Shown: piece by piece, positions 1 through 8,179 of the stretch | Position numbering within the stretch: the stretch's first letter is position 1 | Layout of the letters: each line of letters opens with the position of its first letter | Program-made: the position numbers and the translations under genes | Assembly: GCF_900116065.1 (NCBI RefSeq) | Contig: NZ_FOZV01000003.1 | Coordinates: 1 to 64,000 of the forward strand | From: Brevundimonas viscosa | GTDB taxonomy: Bacteria; Pseudomonadota; Alphaproteobacteria; Caulobacterales; Caulobacteraceae | Direction of reading: 5' to 3' | DNA: 64,000 nucleotides | Notes under the pieces: generated by a model | Seen by the model: only the letters and a program-made list of their open reading frames with translations | What the model was told of the DNA's origin: nothing | Databases searched by the model: none

Positions 1-333
1 TCGCGCCGGGCAAGCCCCAGCAGAACGGCTTCAACGAGAGCTTCAACGGCCGTCTACGGGACGAGCTGCTGAACGAAACTCTGTTCCGGTCGCTGCCACA
101 CGCCCGCATCGTGCTGGAATCCTGGCGGCGCGACTACAACGAAGCCCGGCCGCACTCCAAGCTCGGCTGGCTGACGCCAAAGGCCTATGCCGAGGCGCTT
201 GACCGGAAAGATCGGCCGGCCTGCTGCGCTGGTTGATGGCTGCGCAGACCGGCCTCTTGCCAACCCCAACAACCCCAGCTCAGATCAACTACGGACTCTT
301 GTTATGGCTGGATGAGAAACGGGGGTCACGTCA
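1..333 (+). mobile_element. 3' end of an IS3-family insertion sequence
   Basis: The window opens inside an insertion sequence whose transposase reads toward the right. After the transposase stop there are about 97 non-coding bases ending in GGGGGTCACGTCA; the final CA fits the TG...CA ends usual for IS3-type elements, so I place the right edge at about 333. Immediately beyond it the minus strand reads into cytochrome oxidase subunit I, so the element sits inside that gene. The left end and the target duplication are outside the window, so the exact edge may be a few bases off. Confidence 0.75.
3..236 (+). CDS. IS3-family transposase OrfB, C-terminal fragment
   Basis: This is the last 77 codons of a DDE (rve-type integrase core) transposase, cut by the window start. 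The segment [20 protein letters not shown] contains the final glutamate of the DDE triad, and the following [16 protein letters not shown] is the typical C-terminal signature of IS3-family OrfB proteins, where a tyrosine-asparagine pair and an RPH motif precede the last helix. It stops at TGA 234-236. Whether the upstream part, including OrfA, is intact cannot be seen from this window. Confidence 0.85.
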   Translation, partial: APGKPQQNGFNESFNGRLRDELLNETLFRSLPHARIVLESWRRDYNEARPHSKLGWLTPKAYAEALDRKDRPACCAG

Positions 334-1375
334 GCAGCGACACCGCCATCGACGCGGCCGAGAAGAAGCTGGTCGAGATGGTCGGCATGCCTGTGGTGAA
401 CATGTGGTGGGCCCACACGCCGAAGCTGATGAAGCCCGTGGCCAGCATGGCCAGCACCACCAGCCGGTAACCGACCAGCCGGGTCCTCGCCATGGCCGGG
501 ATGATGGTCGACATCGCCCCCGCCGCCGGCAGGAAGATGATGTAGACCTCCGGGTGGCCGAAGAACCAGAACAGGTGCTGCCACAGCAGCGGATCGCCGC
601 CCTTCAGGGCGTCGAAGAAGGGCCAGCCCAGCGCCCGCTCGACCTCAAGCAGCAGGGTCGACAGGATGATCGACGGGAAGGCGATGATGATCATGCAGGC
701 GAAGATCAGCATCGCCCAGGCGAAGATCGGCAGCTTGTCCAGCGTCATGCCCGGCGCGCGGTTGCGCAGCACCCCGACGATGATCTCGATGGCCCCGGCG
801 ATGGCCGAGATCTCGATGAAGCCGATGCCGAGCAGCCAGAAGTCGGCGTTGATGCCCGGCGAGTAGGTGGTCGAGGTCAGCGGCGGGTACATGAACCAGC
901 CGCCGTTCGGGGCCAGGCCGAAGAAGATCGAGCAGAAGAAGGCCAGACCGCCGATCAGATAGGCCCAGAAGGCGTAGGCCGACAGCCGCGGGAACGGCAG
1001 GTCGCGCGCGCCCACCATCTGCGGCAGCAGCAGCACCCCCAGCGCCTCCACCGCGGGCACGGCGAACAGGAACATCATCACCGTGCCGTGCACGGTGAAC
1101 ATCTGGTTGTAGGTCTCCTGAGGCAGGAAGCCGTTCATCGGCAGCGCCAGCTGCGTGCGCATCAGCAGCGCCAGCACCCCCGCCAGCACGAAGAACAGCA
1201 TGGCCGCGCCGACGTAGTAGACGCCGATGAAGTTGTTGTTGATCGCCGTGATCCACTGCCAGCCCTTGGGGCCGCACCAGACCTGCTCCAGCGCCTCCAG
1301 CTCTCCCTTCGGCCGCGGCCCCTTGGTCGGGAAGCGCTCGTAGAGTCCCGGGTCGAACCCCGTCTCGCCCTTCAT
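334..1375 (-). pseudogene. ctaD: cytochrome c oxidase subunit I, truncated by the IS element
   Basis: The frame starts at ATG 1375 and encodes the N-terminal 347 or so residues of a heme-copper oxidase subunit I. It keeps the helix VI copper-B motif (GHPEVYIIFLPA) and the paired histidines of helix VII (WAHHMFTTGM), then runs SAASMAV and enters the insertion sequence, where it ends at a TGA within about three codons. The missing part would carry helix X with the ligands of both hemes, so the remnant cannot be a working oxidase. The start overlaps the stop of coxB (ATGA). Family members are about 530-600 residues, or about 830 when fused to subunit III. A downstream remainder may lie left of the IS, outside the window. 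Confidence 0.9.
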
Positions 1376-2325
1376 TCGAGGCTCTCGAGCCAGGCCGAGA
1401 CGTCACGCAGCTCCTGTCCGGTCAGCACCGGATAGGCGGGCATGCGATTGCCGGGTTTGATCGACTGGCTGTCGGCGATCCAGCCGGCCAGCGTTCCCTG
1501 GTTGTTGGGCAGGATGCCGGCTCCCAGCGTGCGGCGCGAACCGACGTGGCTGAGGTCCGGCCCCGCCAGACCATTGAACGCGGTCCCGGCCACCGTGTGG
1601 CACGCCCCGCAGCCGGCGCGATCGAACACCGCCGCTCCCGGATGCGACGTCGCGGCGGCGGGGGCCGGCGCCGCTTGTCGCGCCCGCCAGACCTCGAAGG
1701 CCGCCGGCTCGTGCGCCACCACGACGAAGCCCATCAGGGCGTGGGGGCCGCCGCAGTATTCGGCGCACTGTCCGCCATAGACGCCGGGCGCGTCGGCCTG
1801 GATGCGCATCAGGTTGCGACGCCCGGGGATCATGTCGACCTTGCCGGACAGACGGGGGACCCAGAAGCTGTGGATCACGTCGGCGGAGTCGAGCTCCAGG
1901 ACCACCGGCCGTCCCACCGGAATGTGCAGCTCGTTGGCGTCCTGCAGCGCCTCGCGCCCATGCGCGTCCAGATAGGCGACGCGCCACCACCACATTTCCC
2001 CGGTGACGCGCACCCGCATCTCGCCCGCCGCCGGCTCCTCGGTGAGGCGGCTCGTCAGACCGAGGCCGTAGATCAGCAGGGCGCTGAGCACGACCACCGG
2101 AAAGGCCAGCCCGCCGATCCAGATCAGCCGCTCGCCGCCCAGCCGCGCGCGCCAGCGCCGCGGTCCGAACAGGGCGACGCCCAGCGCGACCAGCACGATG
2201 ACCAGCACCGCTGCGGCCATGGCGAACAGCACCCAGGCCAGCACGTTCAGCGGTCCGGCGAACGGTCCCGCCGGGTCCAGCGCCGGCGGCGGCCAGCCGG
2301 ACGTTCCGGGCGTCGGGGCGGTCAT
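1372..2325 (-). CDS. ctaC: cytochrome c oxidase subunit II with fused cytochrome c domain (caa3 type)
   Basis: The product has 317 residues. Two membrane helices lie near residues 25-54 and 68-90, followed by a cupredoxin domain with the full CuA set: H152, then C187, E189, C191, H195 and M198 in GGQCAEYCGGPHALMG. After an Ala/Pro linker there is a cytochrome c domain with heme site CGACH (C239, C242, H243) and a likely axial Met at 295. The electron entry subunit of a caa3-type terminal oxidase therefore carries its own cytochrome c. It overlaps the upstream cytochrome gene and downstream ctaD by four bases each, so the three are translationally coupled. No signal peptide is evident. With ctaD broken, this subunit has no local partner. 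Confidence 0.93.
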   Translation of the reverse strand: MTAPTPGTSGWPPPALDPAGPFAGPLNVLAWVLFAMAAAVLVIVLVALGVALFGPRRWRARLGGERLIWIGGLAFPVVVLSALLIYGLGLTSRLTEEPAAGEMRVRVTGEMWWWRVAYLDAHGREALQDANELHIPVGRPVVLELDSADVIHSFWVPRLSGKVDMIPGRRNLMRIQADAPGVYGGQCAEYCGGPHALMGFVVVAHEPAAFEVWRARQAAPAPAAATSHPGAAVFDRAGCGACHTVAGTAFNGLAGPDLSHVGSRRTLGAGILPNNQGTLAGWIADSQSIKPGNRMPAYPVLTGQELRDVSAWLESLE

Positions 2326-2681
2326 TGCAGCGTATAGAGCCAGGCGGCGACGTCGCGCGCCTCGGCTTCCGTGATCCGGGTCGCCGGCATGCCGGTCTCC
2401 GGAGCCATCGACGGCGCGTCCCGCACCCATCGCACCAGGTTGTCGGGCTGGTTCGGGAACCTGCCGGCGATCAGCGAACGGCCGCCGAAGCCTTCCAGCG
2501 AAGGGCCTGCCGCGCCCCGCGGCCACGCGATCCCGGGCGTCTCGTGGCAGGCGGCGCAGCCCACCTTCCGGGCGACCTCCAGCCCACGCGCCGGATCGGC
2601 GCCCGCGATCTCGCGCGGTCCGCCGCTCTTGTCGGAGCAGGCTGCGGTCAGCAGCGCCAGCAGCACCGCCCGCCCCTTCAC
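2322..2681 (-). CDS. small c-type cytochrome, first gene of the oxidase operon
   Basis: The 119-residue product begins at a GTG, chosen because the next residues form a hydrophobic export signal (about 2-15) ending at a cysteine at 15, possibly a lipoprotein anchor although the lipobox is weak. A single heme site CAACH (C42, C45, H46) and a C-terminal GMPATRITEAEARDVAAWL helix with the axial Met are typical of class I cytochromes. The stop overlaps the coxB start in ATGA. It probably delivers electrons to, or forms part of, the caa3 oxidase encoded downstream. The longer open frame upstream of this GTG is judged non-coding. Confidence 0.8.
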   Translation of the reverse strand: MKGRAVLLALLTAACSDKSGGPREIAGADPARGLEVARKVGCAACHETPGIAWPRGAAGPSLEGFGGRSLIAGRFPNQPDNLVRWVRDAPSMAPETGMPATRITEAEARDVAAWLYTLQ

Positions 2682-2795
2682 GTCCGCTTCCGTCTGTTCG
2701 CCGGCAATCGTTCCGCCCCTCCTGCTCGAGAGCCTAACCCCCGCCCCACGGCGACGGTTCCGGGAACCGCCAAGGTAAGCGGGTGTTCGGTCCAG

Positions 2796-3524
2796 ATGCG
2801 CGCCCTCCTGTCCTCCGGTCTGATCCTGTTCGCCGCGGCCTGCTCGGGAACCGACAGCCGGTCGACCGCGGGCTTCACGGCCGACGGCCAGGTCATCGCC
2901 ATGAGCGGCGGCGAGGGCGGCGCGTCCAACGCCTGCTTCAGCTGCCACGGCCTCGACGGCATGGGCGACGGCGTCAGCGTACCCCGTCTCGCCGGCCTCG
3001 ACGCCGGCTATCTGCAGAAGCAGCTCGAGGACTACGCCGGCCGGCTTCGCGACGACCCCGCCATGTACGAGGCCGCCCGCTGGCTCGACGACGACGATCG
3101 TCGCGCCGTCGCCGCCTGGTACGCCGCCCTCCCCGTGCCGCCGGGCGCCGCCGCAACCGCCCCGCCGCCGCCCGTCTGGCTGAGCGGCCGTCCCGGGGCC
3201 GTCGTCCCCGCCTGCGCCGTCTGTCACGACGCGCAGGGACAGGGCGTCGGCCCCGGCAATCCGGCCGTCGCCGGCCAGCCTGCCGCCTACACCCTCGACC
3301 AGCTGCGCCGCTGGAAGACCGGCGGACGCCGCAACGATCCCCGCAGCGTCATGTCGGACGCCGTCGCCGGCCTGACGGAAACGGAGATGCGCGCCATAGC
3401 CGCCTGGCTCGAGACCGCACCCATTGCTCCGCCGCCAGCCAGCGACGCTGCCACCGCGTCCGCTTCCGCGGCAGCTGCGGCACGACCGGAAGCATCCCGT
3501 GGAGTACGTCGTCCCGGTCGATGA
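2796..3524 (+). CDS. diheme cytochrome c4-like protein
   Basis: The 242-residue product starts with a hydrophobic signal (residues 1-16, with a cysteine at 16) and has two cytochrome c modules with heme sites CFSCH (47-51) and CAVCH (140-144), a layout like cytochrome c4 or the diheme cytochromes of alcohol dehydrogenases. A Pro/Ala linker (about 112-127) separates the modules. It is divergent from the oxidase operon, with 114 bases between the starts that must hold both promoters. The last 40 or so residues are Ala-rich and overlap the minus-strand b561 gene by 176 bases, so the true C-terminus could be altered by an old rearrangement. Confidence 0.85.
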   Translation: MRALLSSGLILFAAACSGTDSRSTAGFTADGQVIAMSGGEGGASNACFSCHGLDGMGDGVSVPRLAGLDAGYLQKQLEDYAGRLRDDPAMYEAARWLDDDDRRAVAAWYAALPVPPGAAATAPPPPVWLSGRPGAVVPACAVCHDAQGQGVGPGNPAVAGQPAAYTLDQLRRWKTGGRRNDPRSVMSDAVAGLTETEMRAIAAWLETAPIAPPPASDAATASASAAAAARPEASRGVRRPGR

Positions 3525-4083
3525 GGTGGTGCTTCAGCGCCGCCCCGACATGGATGGGGATCATCAGCAGCAAGGTCAGGATCAGGCCCCAGTGGGTCCA
3601 CTCGGCGACCGCCTCCACCTGCCAGCGCGTCGTCAGGTCTAGGTTCTGCATCGGCATCAGCGGCCAGGGCACGAAGCCCAGCAGGGTCAGGTCCTCCTCC
3701 CGCGCCGTCGCCGAGATCATCGCCCAGCCGCTCAGCGGCAGGCCGAACAGGCAGGCGTAGAAGACGTAGTGGGTCACGTGCGCCGCCATGCTCTCCCAGC
3801 CGGGCTTGTCGGCGTCGTTGATCGGCCCCGGGGCCAGCGTCCGCCAGGCGCCGCGCCCCAAGGCCAGCACCAGCATCAGCACGCCGATCGCGTAATGCAG
3901 GTCGTGGGCCGCGACCTTGTCGCCGCCCACCGGCAGTCGCCCCATCCACCAGCCCCAGAACAGCTGGAGGATCACCAGCCCCGCCATGGTCCAGTGGAAG
4001 ATGATGGCCACCGGCGAATAGCGGCCCTCGTCGTGATGACCGGCCGCCCATTCGAGGACGTAGCCCGTAATCTTGACGATCAT
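3349..4083 (-). CDS. cytochrome b561-family membrane protein
   Basis: The 244-residue product starts at ATG 4083, which overlaps the stop of ctaG (ATGA). It shows four hydrophobic helices in the first 190 residues with histidines suitable for two b-type hemes: HWTMAG in helix I, HDLHYAIG in helix II, HVTHYVFY and HVGAALKHH near helix IV. This matches the prokaryotic cytochrome b561 (CybB/Ni-hydrogenase cytochrome b) family of quinone-linked electron carriers. The last 50 residues are Arg/Trp-rich and overlap the convergent diheme cytochrome gene. Its place after a PQQ dehydrogenase and ctaG suggests a respiratory role, but its partner is unknown. Confidence 0.85.
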   Translation of the reverse strand: MIVKITGYVLEWAAGHHDEGRYSPVAIIFHWTMAGLVILQLFWGWWMGRLPVGGDKVAAHDLHYAIGVLMLVLALGRGAWRTLAPGPINDADKPGWESMAAHVTHYVFYACLFGLPLSGWAMISATAREEDLTLLGFVPWPLMPMQNLDLTTRWQVEAVAEWTHWGLILTLLLMIPIHVGAALKHHLIDRDDVLHGMLPVVPQLPRKRTRWQRRWLAAEQWVRSRARRLWRASPFPSGRRRRPT

Positions 4084-4805
4084 GCCGCGCCGGCCCCGGC
4101 CCTGGCGTCCGGCCCGATCCAGCGGCCGAGGGTCAGCAGCGCCGCCGCCAGATAGACCGCCGCCGCCGGCGCCCACATGATCAGCCCGGCCGCCTGCTGG
4201 TCCTCCAGCGCCGTCAGCCCCCACGCCGCGGTGGTGAGCAGATGCGGTGCATAGACCGGCTGGCCGGCGAAGGTCAGCAGGGCCCCGAGCAGGCCCATGG
4301 CCACCATCGCGATCAGCAGCTGGGCCACCGCCGCCGGTGCGGAGGCGCATCGCACCCCGGCCCAGAACCATAGCGCTGTGCCCAACAGGCTGGTCTGCAT
4401 CAGCCAGTAGGCGGCGTCGTGCGACAGCGCCCAGGCGTAGGCGCCGGGGGCGTGCCAGATCCAGAACGCGACCGCCTGCGCCGCCGTCGCCAGCACGAGC
4501 GGGCCGGTCCTCCGGGCCGGCAGGGCCCAGGCCAGCAGCGGCGCGGCGACGGCGACCAGCAGCACGTGATGGACGGTGCGGGCGGCGAACAGGGCCGAGC
4601 TCAGCGCGCACAGGGGCGAAACGAAGCTGATCGCCAGCACACCGGTGGCCGCCAGCCCCAGCGCCCGCTCGCGCCCGCGCGCGCGCCAGGCGAACACGAC
4701 CGCCGCCGCCAGCAACCCGGCGATCAGCACCGGGTCGAGGTTCCAGCGCCACTCGCCCCCGGCCGGCGCGGGCCCGCAATACGGCAGCCAGACCGCGCTG
4801 TTCAT
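4080..4805 (-). CDS. ctaG: cytochrome c oxidase assembly factor CtaG, caa3 type
   Basis: The 241-residue integral membrane protein has about seven hydrophobic helices. It carries the histidines conserved in the caa3-type CtaG family (ARTVHHVLL, FWIWHAPGAY, YAPHLLTTAAWGLTALEDQQAAG). The family is linked to copper insertion into heme-copper oxidases, which fits the neighbouring caa3 oxidase genes. The start overlaps the stop of the PQQ dehydrogenase and its own stop overlaps the b561 start, each by four bases, so the three genes form one translationally coupled unit. The family is distinct from the periplasmic Cox11-type CtaG. Confidence 0.85.
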   Translation of the reverse strand: MNSAVWLPYCGPAPAGGEWRWNLDPVLIAGLLAAAVVFAWRARGRERALGLAATGVLAISFVSPLCALSSALFAARTVHHVLLVAVAAPLLAWALPARRTGPLVLATAAQAVAFWIWHAPGAYAWALSHDAAYWLMQTSLLGTALWFWAGVRCASAPAAVAQLLIAMVAMGLLGALLTFAGQPVYAPHLLTTAAWGLTALEDQQAAGLIMWAPAAAVYLAAALLTLGRWIGPDARAGAGAA

Positions 4806-7333
4806 CGCTCGGGCAGCGCCCAGGCGATCACCTGGTCGCCCTTCGGCGTCTCCATGAAGTGGTGCCCTCCGGTCATCAGGACCAGATACTGCCGCCCATC
4901 CTGCTCATAGACCATCGGCCCGGCCTGGCCGCCGGCCGGCAGCGCCTCGGACCACACCGTTTCGCCGGTCTCGATGTCGATAGCGCGGATCAGGTCGTCG
5001 GTGGCGGCGGCAATGAAGACCAGCCCGCCCGCCGTCACCACCGAGCCGCCGTTGTTGGGCGTGCCGATGTCGATCGGCAGCATCGACGGAATGCCGAACG
5101 GGCCGTTCTTCCGCGCCGTGCCCAGCGGCCGGTCCCACACCGTGCGGCCGGTGCGGATGTCGATGGCCCGGATGCCCCCGTACGGGGGCTGCTTGCACAG
5201 CATGCCGGTCGACTTCATCCGCCAGCCGGCGTTGACGTCGATGGCGTAGGGCACGCCCCACTGCGGGTCGCCCGCCCCCTCCGCGCCCTCGGGCACGCCC
5301 CCGCGCGACTCCGGGGTCTGCTTCTTCAGCCGCGGGTCGCCGCGCGGGAACCAGCCCTTCTCGTTGGCCTCCTCGCGGGGCACCAGCCGGTTGTAGTTCG
5401 GCATGTCGTTGTAGTTGGCGATGATCCAGCCGCGTCGCGGATCGACCGCCACCCCGCCCCAGTCCGAGCCGCCGTTGTAGCCCGGATACTGGATCCAGCG
5501 GCGGTCCGCGGTCGGCGGGGTGTACATCCCCTCGTACGCCGCCTGCCGGAAGCCGATGCGGCAGATCATCTGGTCGATCGGCGACATGCCCCACATGTCG
5601 CGCTCGGTCAGGGCCCGCTTGGCCAGGGTGTGGAAGCCCGAGAACGGCTGGGTCGGGGTGCGCTGGTCCGGCTCGACGCCGCCGCCCGGCACGCGCCGCT
5701 CCTCCACCGGCGTCAGCGGCCGCCCGGTGCGCCGGTCCAGGATGTACAGGTCGCCCTGCTTGCTGGGCAGCACCAGCGCCGGGACCATGGCCCCGCCGAC
5801 GGGATAGTCGATCAGCGTCGCCTGCGACCCAAGGTCGTAGTCCCAGACGTCCCGGTGCACGGTCTGGAACGACCACGCCGGGCGCCCCGTCGTGACGTCC
5901 AGCGCCACCAGAGATGTGGCGTACCGGTTCTCCGCCTCCGACCGGTCGGAGCTGTAGTAGTCCGCCGCCGAGTTGCCCATCGGCAGGTAGACCAGCCCCA
6001 GCTGTTCGTCGCCCGAGGCCGTGGTCCACATGTTCGGCGTGCCGCGGGTGAAGCTGTCGCCCGCCTCCGGTCGCCCGGTCAGGTCCGGCCGCGCCATGTC
6101 CCAGGCCCAGCGCAGCTCGCCGGTGACCGCGTCGAAGCCCTGGATCACCCCCGACGGGGCCTCGTTGTACTGGCCGTCCAGCACCTGGTGGCCGGTGACC
6201 ACCACCCCGCGGACGATGGTCGGAGCCGAGGTGATCGACACCATGCCGGGGATGACCTCGCCCATGCCGACCTTGATATCGACCGACCCGTTGTCGCCGA
6301 AGTCGGCGCAGGGCCGGCCCGTGCGGGCGTCGACCGCAATCAGGCGGCCGTCCAGCGTCCCCTCGATGATCCGCCGGGCGCAGGCCGCGGCGGCCGGGGC
6401 GGGCGACGCAGCGGCCGGGGCCGCGGGGGCGGGCCTCGTCCGCGCGCCCGTCGCCGGGGCGCCCTGCGGCATGGCGACCGTCGGAGCGGTCGCCGTCGGC
6501 GCGGTCCCGTTCGCTGCCGCGGCGACGTCGTAGTAGGCCACGCCCCGGCAGGCGGCGGTGTAGGGGATCCACTCGTCCGACACCTGCGGATCGTAGCGCC
6601 AGCGCTGCTCGCCGGTGCGCGCATCCAGCGCGATCAGCACATTGCGCGCCGAGCACAGGTAGACCGTGTCCCCGACCTTCAGGGGCGTCGTCTCCGCCCC
6701 CCACTTGTCCTCGGGCAGGTCGCCGGTGCGGTAGGTCCACACCCGCTCCAGCCCGCCGACGTTGTCGCGGGTGATCTGCGCCAGCGGCGAGTAGCGCCGG
6801 GCGCTGTAGGTCCCGCCATAGGCGGGCCAGTCGGCGCCGACGTCCCGCAGCGACGGCTCCGTCATTCCGGGCAGCAATCCGCCCGCGCCCGGTTGGGGCG
6901 TCATCGGCCGGTTGGCCTGGGCGACGGCCACGCCGAAGCCGACAGCGCCCAGCGCGAACACGCCGCCGGCGATCAGCGCCAGCCGTCCGCCACGGCGGCG
7001 ATCAAGCACCGGAAGAGCGGCGATCACGGCGATCAGCAGGACGGCGGGGGCGACGAGGCGCGGAACCAGCGCCCAGCCGTCCAGCCCCACCTCCCACAGC
7101 GCCCACAGCACGGTCAGGACGAAGACGGAGACGTAGATCCACGCCCCCGCCGGCCGGAGCCGGAACAGCATCACGCCTGCCGCGACGATGCCGAGTCCGG
7201 CCAGCAGGTAGTAGAACGAGCCGCCCAACGACAACAGCCACGCGCCGCCGCCGACCAGGATCGCACCGATCAGGAGGAACACGGCCGCCAGCAATCTCAC
7301 CGCCCAGCCGCCTGCTCCGGTTCGCCTCGCCAT
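4802..7333 (-). CDS. gcd: membrane-bound PQQ-dependent dehydrogenase (glucose/quinate/shikimate family)
   Basis: The 843-residue product has five predicted membrane helices in residues 12-138, then a large periplasmic quinoprotein beta-propeller. Recognisable propeller segments include DWPAYGGTYSARRYSPLAQI, the W-motif repeats such as GEQRWRYDP and GRPAWSFQTVHRDVWDYDLG, and the C-terminal IGTPNNGGSVVTAGGLVFI. Such enzymes oxidise sugars or cyclic polyols in the periplasm and pass electrons to ubiquinone. An Ala/Pro-rich stretch at about 271-318 interrupts the propeller and is unusual. The gene heads an operon with ctaG and a b561 cytochrome. No pqq synthesis genes are seen here, so the cofactor must come from elsewhere. 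The substrate cannot be told from sequence. Confidence 0.9.
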   Translation of the reverse strand: MARRTGAGGWAVRLLAAVFLLIGAILVGGGAWLLSLGGSFYYLLAGLGIVAAGVMLFRLRPAGAWIYVSVFVLTVLWALWEVGLDGWALVPRLVAPAVLLIAVIAALPVLDRRRGGRLALIAGGVFALGAVGFGVAVAQANRPMTPQPGAGGLLPGMTEPSLRDVGADWPAYGGTYSARRYSPLAQITRDNVGGLERVWTYRTGDLPEDKWGAETTPLKVGDTVYLCSARNVLIALDARTGEQRWRYDPQVSDEWIPYTAACRGVAYYDVAAAANGTAPTATAPTVAMPQGAPATGARTRPAPAAPAAASPAPAAAACARRIIEGTLDGRLIAVDARTGRPCADFGDNGSVDIKVGMGEVIPGMVSITSAPTIVRGVVVTGHQVLDGQYNEAPSGVIQGFDAVTGELRWAWDMARPDLTGRPEAGDSFTRGTPNMWTTASGDEQLGLVYLPMGNSAADYYSSDRSEAENRYATSLVALDVTTGRPAWSFQTVHRDVWDYDLGSQATLIDYPVGGAMVPALVLPSKQGDLYILDRRTGRPLTPVEERRVPGGGVEPDQRTPTQPFSGFHTLAKRALTERDMWGMSPIDQMICRIGFRQAAYEGMYTPPTADRRWIQYPGYNGGSDWGGVAVDPRRGWIIANYNDMPNYNRLVPREEANEKGWFPRGDPRLKKQTPESRGGVPEGAEGAGDPQWGVPYAIDVNAGWRMKSTGMLCKQPPYGGIRAIDIRTGRTVWDRPLGTARKNGPFGIPSMLPIDIGTPNNGGSVVTAGGLVFIAAATDDLIRAIDIETGETVWSEALPAGGQAGPMVYEQDGRQYLVLMTGGHHFMETPKGDQVIAWALPER

Positions 7334-7512
7334 TCCCGCCTCCTTTCCGCCTTGACCGTAAAGCCTGCGGCTTGCGCGGGAGTTCCACAGAAAGGCTGGG
7401 CGGGAGCGACCGCGGCTCGTGGACGACCGGACCGAAGAGGGGCAGCCCGGGGTTTGCTCCCGGCCTTCATCCCGCTAGAGGCATCCTCCTTGGGGCATTC
7501 AGGGACTTGCGC

Positions 7513-7638
7513 ATGTTTGCAGCGATCCGGCGGCTGGTCCGTCAGCTCAGGTGTCGGCGACACCGATGGCGTCCCGACCGGCGGCGGGAAGGCCGCGAGT
7601 TCTGCGATCTCTGCGGGGCGAGGCGGCGGGCCCCCTGA
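7513..7638 (+). CDS. putative 41-residue zinc-ribbon-like small protein
   Basis: A 41-codon frame starts at ATG 7513 with a purine-rich site AGGGA seven bases upstream. The product is very basic and has a possible metal site: CRRH near residues 19-22 and FCDLCG near 33-38, with HRW between them. No known family is claimed. It lies in the 400-base gap between the PQQ dehydrogenase and the copper-storage gene; the rest of that gap shows nothing clear. It could be a chance frame, but the ribosome site and paired Cys/His motif argue for a gene. Confidence 0.4.
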   Translation: MFAAIRRLVRQLRCRRHRWRPDRRREGREFCDLCGARRRAP

Positions 7639-7730
7639 TCTTTTTCGACACGGCTCCGAACTTCCGGCCGCGCCGCGGGTTGCCCTGACGCCCCTCCAGA
7701 TCGGGGCCAACACATTCAGGGAGCCCGGAC

Positions 7731-8153
7731 ATGCGCGCCGAACAGATGATCGCCACCCACCCGCACGTTCGCGGCGAGGTCAACACCGCCCTCGCCCGTT
7801 GCGTCGAGGCCTGCTTCGACTGCGCCCAGGTTTGCGCCTCCTGCGCCGACGCCTGCCTCGGCGAGGAGATGGTCGCCGAGCTGGTGCAGTGCATCCGCCT
7901 GAACATGGACTGCGCCGACGTCTGCCTGACCAGCGGCCTGATCGCCACCCGTCGTTCCGGCGGCGACGTGCCGGTGATCGAGGCCCAGCTGCGCGCCTGC
8001 GAACTGGCCTGCGCCCGCTGCGCCGCCGAGTGCGAACAGCACGCCGAAAAGCACGAGCACTGCCGCATCTGCGCCGAGGCCTGCCGCGAATGCGAGCGCG
8101 CCTGCCGCGACGCCCTCGCCAGCCTGCCGCGCAGCAGCACCGCGGCGCACTAG
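7731..8153 (+). CDS. cysteine-rich four-helix-bundle copper-storage protein (Csp/DUF326)
   Basis: The 140-residue protein contains 18 cysteines, mostly as CxxxC or CxxC pairs along predicted helices (ARCVEACFDCAQVCASC, MDCADVC, ACELACARCAAEC, CRICAEACRECERAC). This is the pattern of Csp proteins, four-helix bundles whose inner cysteines hold many Cu(I) ions. There is no export signal, so it resembles the cytosolic Csp3 type. The start has GGGAGC upstream. Its closeness to cytochrome oxidase and ctaG genes suggests a role in copper buffering or supply, which is an inference from context. Confidence 0.85.
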   Translation: MRAEQMIATHPHVRGEVNTALARCVEACFDCAQVCASCADACLGEEMVAELVQCIRLNMDCADVCLTSGLIATRRSGGDVPVIEAQLRACELACARCAAECEQHAEKHEHCRICAEACRECERACRDALASLPRSSTAAH

Positions 8154-8158
8154 AGCAA

Positions 8159-8179
8159 GATCGGCCGGGTCAGCCGATC
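8159..8179. terminator. hairpin between convergent csp and ridA genes
   Basis: A perfect inverted repeat GATCGGC-N7-GCCGATC spans the 16-base gap between the two convergent stop codons and includes the ridA stop in its loop. It has no T-run on either side, so it may be a weak bidirectional terminator or a chance structure. Confidence 0.35.
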
